Source: Apis mellifera (taxonomy: Eukaryota; Arthropoda; Insecta; Hymenoptera; Apidae). Taken from it: DNA of 64,000 nucleotides. The DNA is taken from contig NC_037651.1 of NCBI RefSeq assembly GCF_003254395.2, positions 5,022,001 to 5,086,000 of the forward strand, written 5' to 3'. Each line of letters starts with the position of its first letter. The first letter of the stretch is position 1. A program made the translations under genes and the position numbers. Shown in pieces: positions 62,851-64,000 of this stretch. Under the pieces are notes generated by a model that was given only the letters and a program-made list of their open reading frames with translations, ran no database searches and was not told where the DNA came from.

Positions 62851-63107
62851 GTAGGTAATATTATTTATTTTTCTATTTTATTTTTAAATGATTTAAATAT
62901 AAAGATTATGAAAATAAAAATTGTTAATTGCAATTCTTTTTTATTCTGAATTTCTATTGTTATATTTAGCTATACACATATTATATATAAAACTAAAAAT
63001 GATATATTAAAGAGCAATCTTATAAAAATTGTTTAAAAACAAATTAAACTTCTAATTTTGTTTTTTTTATACACACATATTCATTGCAAATTAAAACAAT
63101 ATATTAG

Positions 63108-64000
63108 CTAACTAATAATATTATCTTCATAATTATATTTTCCAATTGAAGACTTTTTTAAATGTTTTTTTTTTGAAGTTCTGCATTGCAAACCACCTTT
63201 ACGTAATGCATGAAAAACTCCCCAATTTTTCAACTTCTTAGGGGTTGAACATCTTGGTGCTGTTTCTCTTAATCTATTTACCTATTTTATATAAATTATA
63301 AAATAAATTATTTTATAATAAATTATAAAATATATCTATTTACCTATTTTAAAATAAATTATAATGATATTCTTTTTTTATCTAATTTTCATTTAAGAAT
63401 GAAACAAAAAGTAGTTTTTTTGTACTCACCAAATGAGGATTCCACGTAAACATTAGACAAGTGCAATCCCATGGATTGCCATCTAATCTTACAATTGCAA
63501 AATCAAATTGCTGTCTACTTGGAATCCGAAGCATTTTAAAAAAATCTATAGGTAGTGAAGTTAATTTATTTTGTGAAAGAATAATTTCCCTAAGTTGTTT
63601 CTGTTGTTCTATTCCAAATAAACCAGGTGGAATGAATTCTAATTCATTATTCGATAGATCTATGCGTTTAACATTTTGTAAACCATAAAATGCATCCATA
63701 GATATTTTACGAATATGACAGTTACTTAAATTAAGATCTATTAACTTGATTAAATCTATAAATGCATCAAATTCGATACTTGAAATATTTCCTTGTACTT
63801 TTAATTGTAACAGCTCAGGCATTCCTTGAAATATAAAACGTTCCAAAACTAGTATTTTTAAATTATACAAGTATAATATTTGAAGATGACATAATCCCAA
63901 AAATGAATTTTTTTGTAGATATAATTTCGAATCTTCGCCTCCCAAGTAGAGATTTAATGTTGTATTCATGATTTCAAAAGTACTGAAATCAGAAGATATT
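63108..64000 (-). CDS. Leucine-rich-repeat protein, C-terminal part; continues beyond the right edge
   Basis: Two exons are visible: from the right edge down to 63430, and the last exon 63108-63281 with stop codon TAG. The first shows consecutive LRRs (IDLNLSNCHIRKISMDAFYG, KRIDLSNNELEFIPPGLFG, REIILSQNKLTSLPIDFF) and then an LRR C-terminal cap (RLDGNPWDCTCLMFTWNPHL). The tail is basic and lysine-rich (RTSKKKHLKKSS) without a transmembrane segment. This fits a secreted or extracellular LRR protein; the N-terminus and any signal peptide are outside the window. A methionine at 63967-63969 is in frame but the frame is open further upstream, so it is probably internal. Family member not identified. 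Confidence 0.8.

Noticed and set aside
1..64000. tRNA, rRNA, CRISPR array, integrated virus or bacterial island
   Set aside because: Nothing with tRNA A/B boxes, rRNA, spaced direct repeats, or viral or transposase coding sequence was seen; the genes all have animal splice structure.

Overview
The window is a block of animal nuclear DNA of about 75-80% A+T, with short intron-rich genes, GT/AG introns of tens to hundreds of bases and no bacterial features. Protein sequences and gene structures point to an insect. The composition, the complete UHRF1 gene (an accessory of CpG methylation) and single-copy insect orthologues fit a honey bee (Apis) or close relative best; this is inferred from composition and protein resemblance, not from a database search.

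Layout, left to right: the 5' part of RpL3 (minus); NDUFB10 (plus); MARF1 (minus, 24 coding exons); DOLPP1 (plus, head-to-head with MARF1); PPIP5K/Vip1 (plus, about 16.6 kb, at least 29 coding exons); a 7-kb gene-poor region with GC islands and a foldback repeat; the bHLH gene Fer3 (plus); CutA (plus); UHRF1 (minus, tail-to-tail with CutA); Crk (minus); AMPK alpha (minus); a carnitine/acylcarnitine-type mitochondrial carrier (plus, head-to-head with AMPK); and an LRR protein gene (minus) starting inside what must be a carrier intron or just beyond a truncated carrier. All exon models were built by hand from splice signals and reading-frame continuity. In each complete model the exon lengths sum to a multiple of three.

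The genes do not form one pathway. Some share themes: PPIP5K (inositol pyrophosphates), AMPK and the carnitine carrier concern energy and phosphate status; NDUFB10 is respiratory; RpL3 is translational; MARF1 acts on RNA in the germ line; UHRF1 reads hemimethylated DNA and histone H3.

I found no clearly new biological system. The observations most worth checking are: a decayed tandem duplication of the Crk promoter and start region; a foldback repeat family shared by the RpL3 intron and the 42-kb region; two structured, snoRNA-like segments in RpL3 introns; a near-perfect E2F site upstream of UHRF1; small in-frame cassette exons, an alternative first exon and an unusually open intron in PPIP5K; and the nested or broken carrier/LRR arrangement at the right edge.
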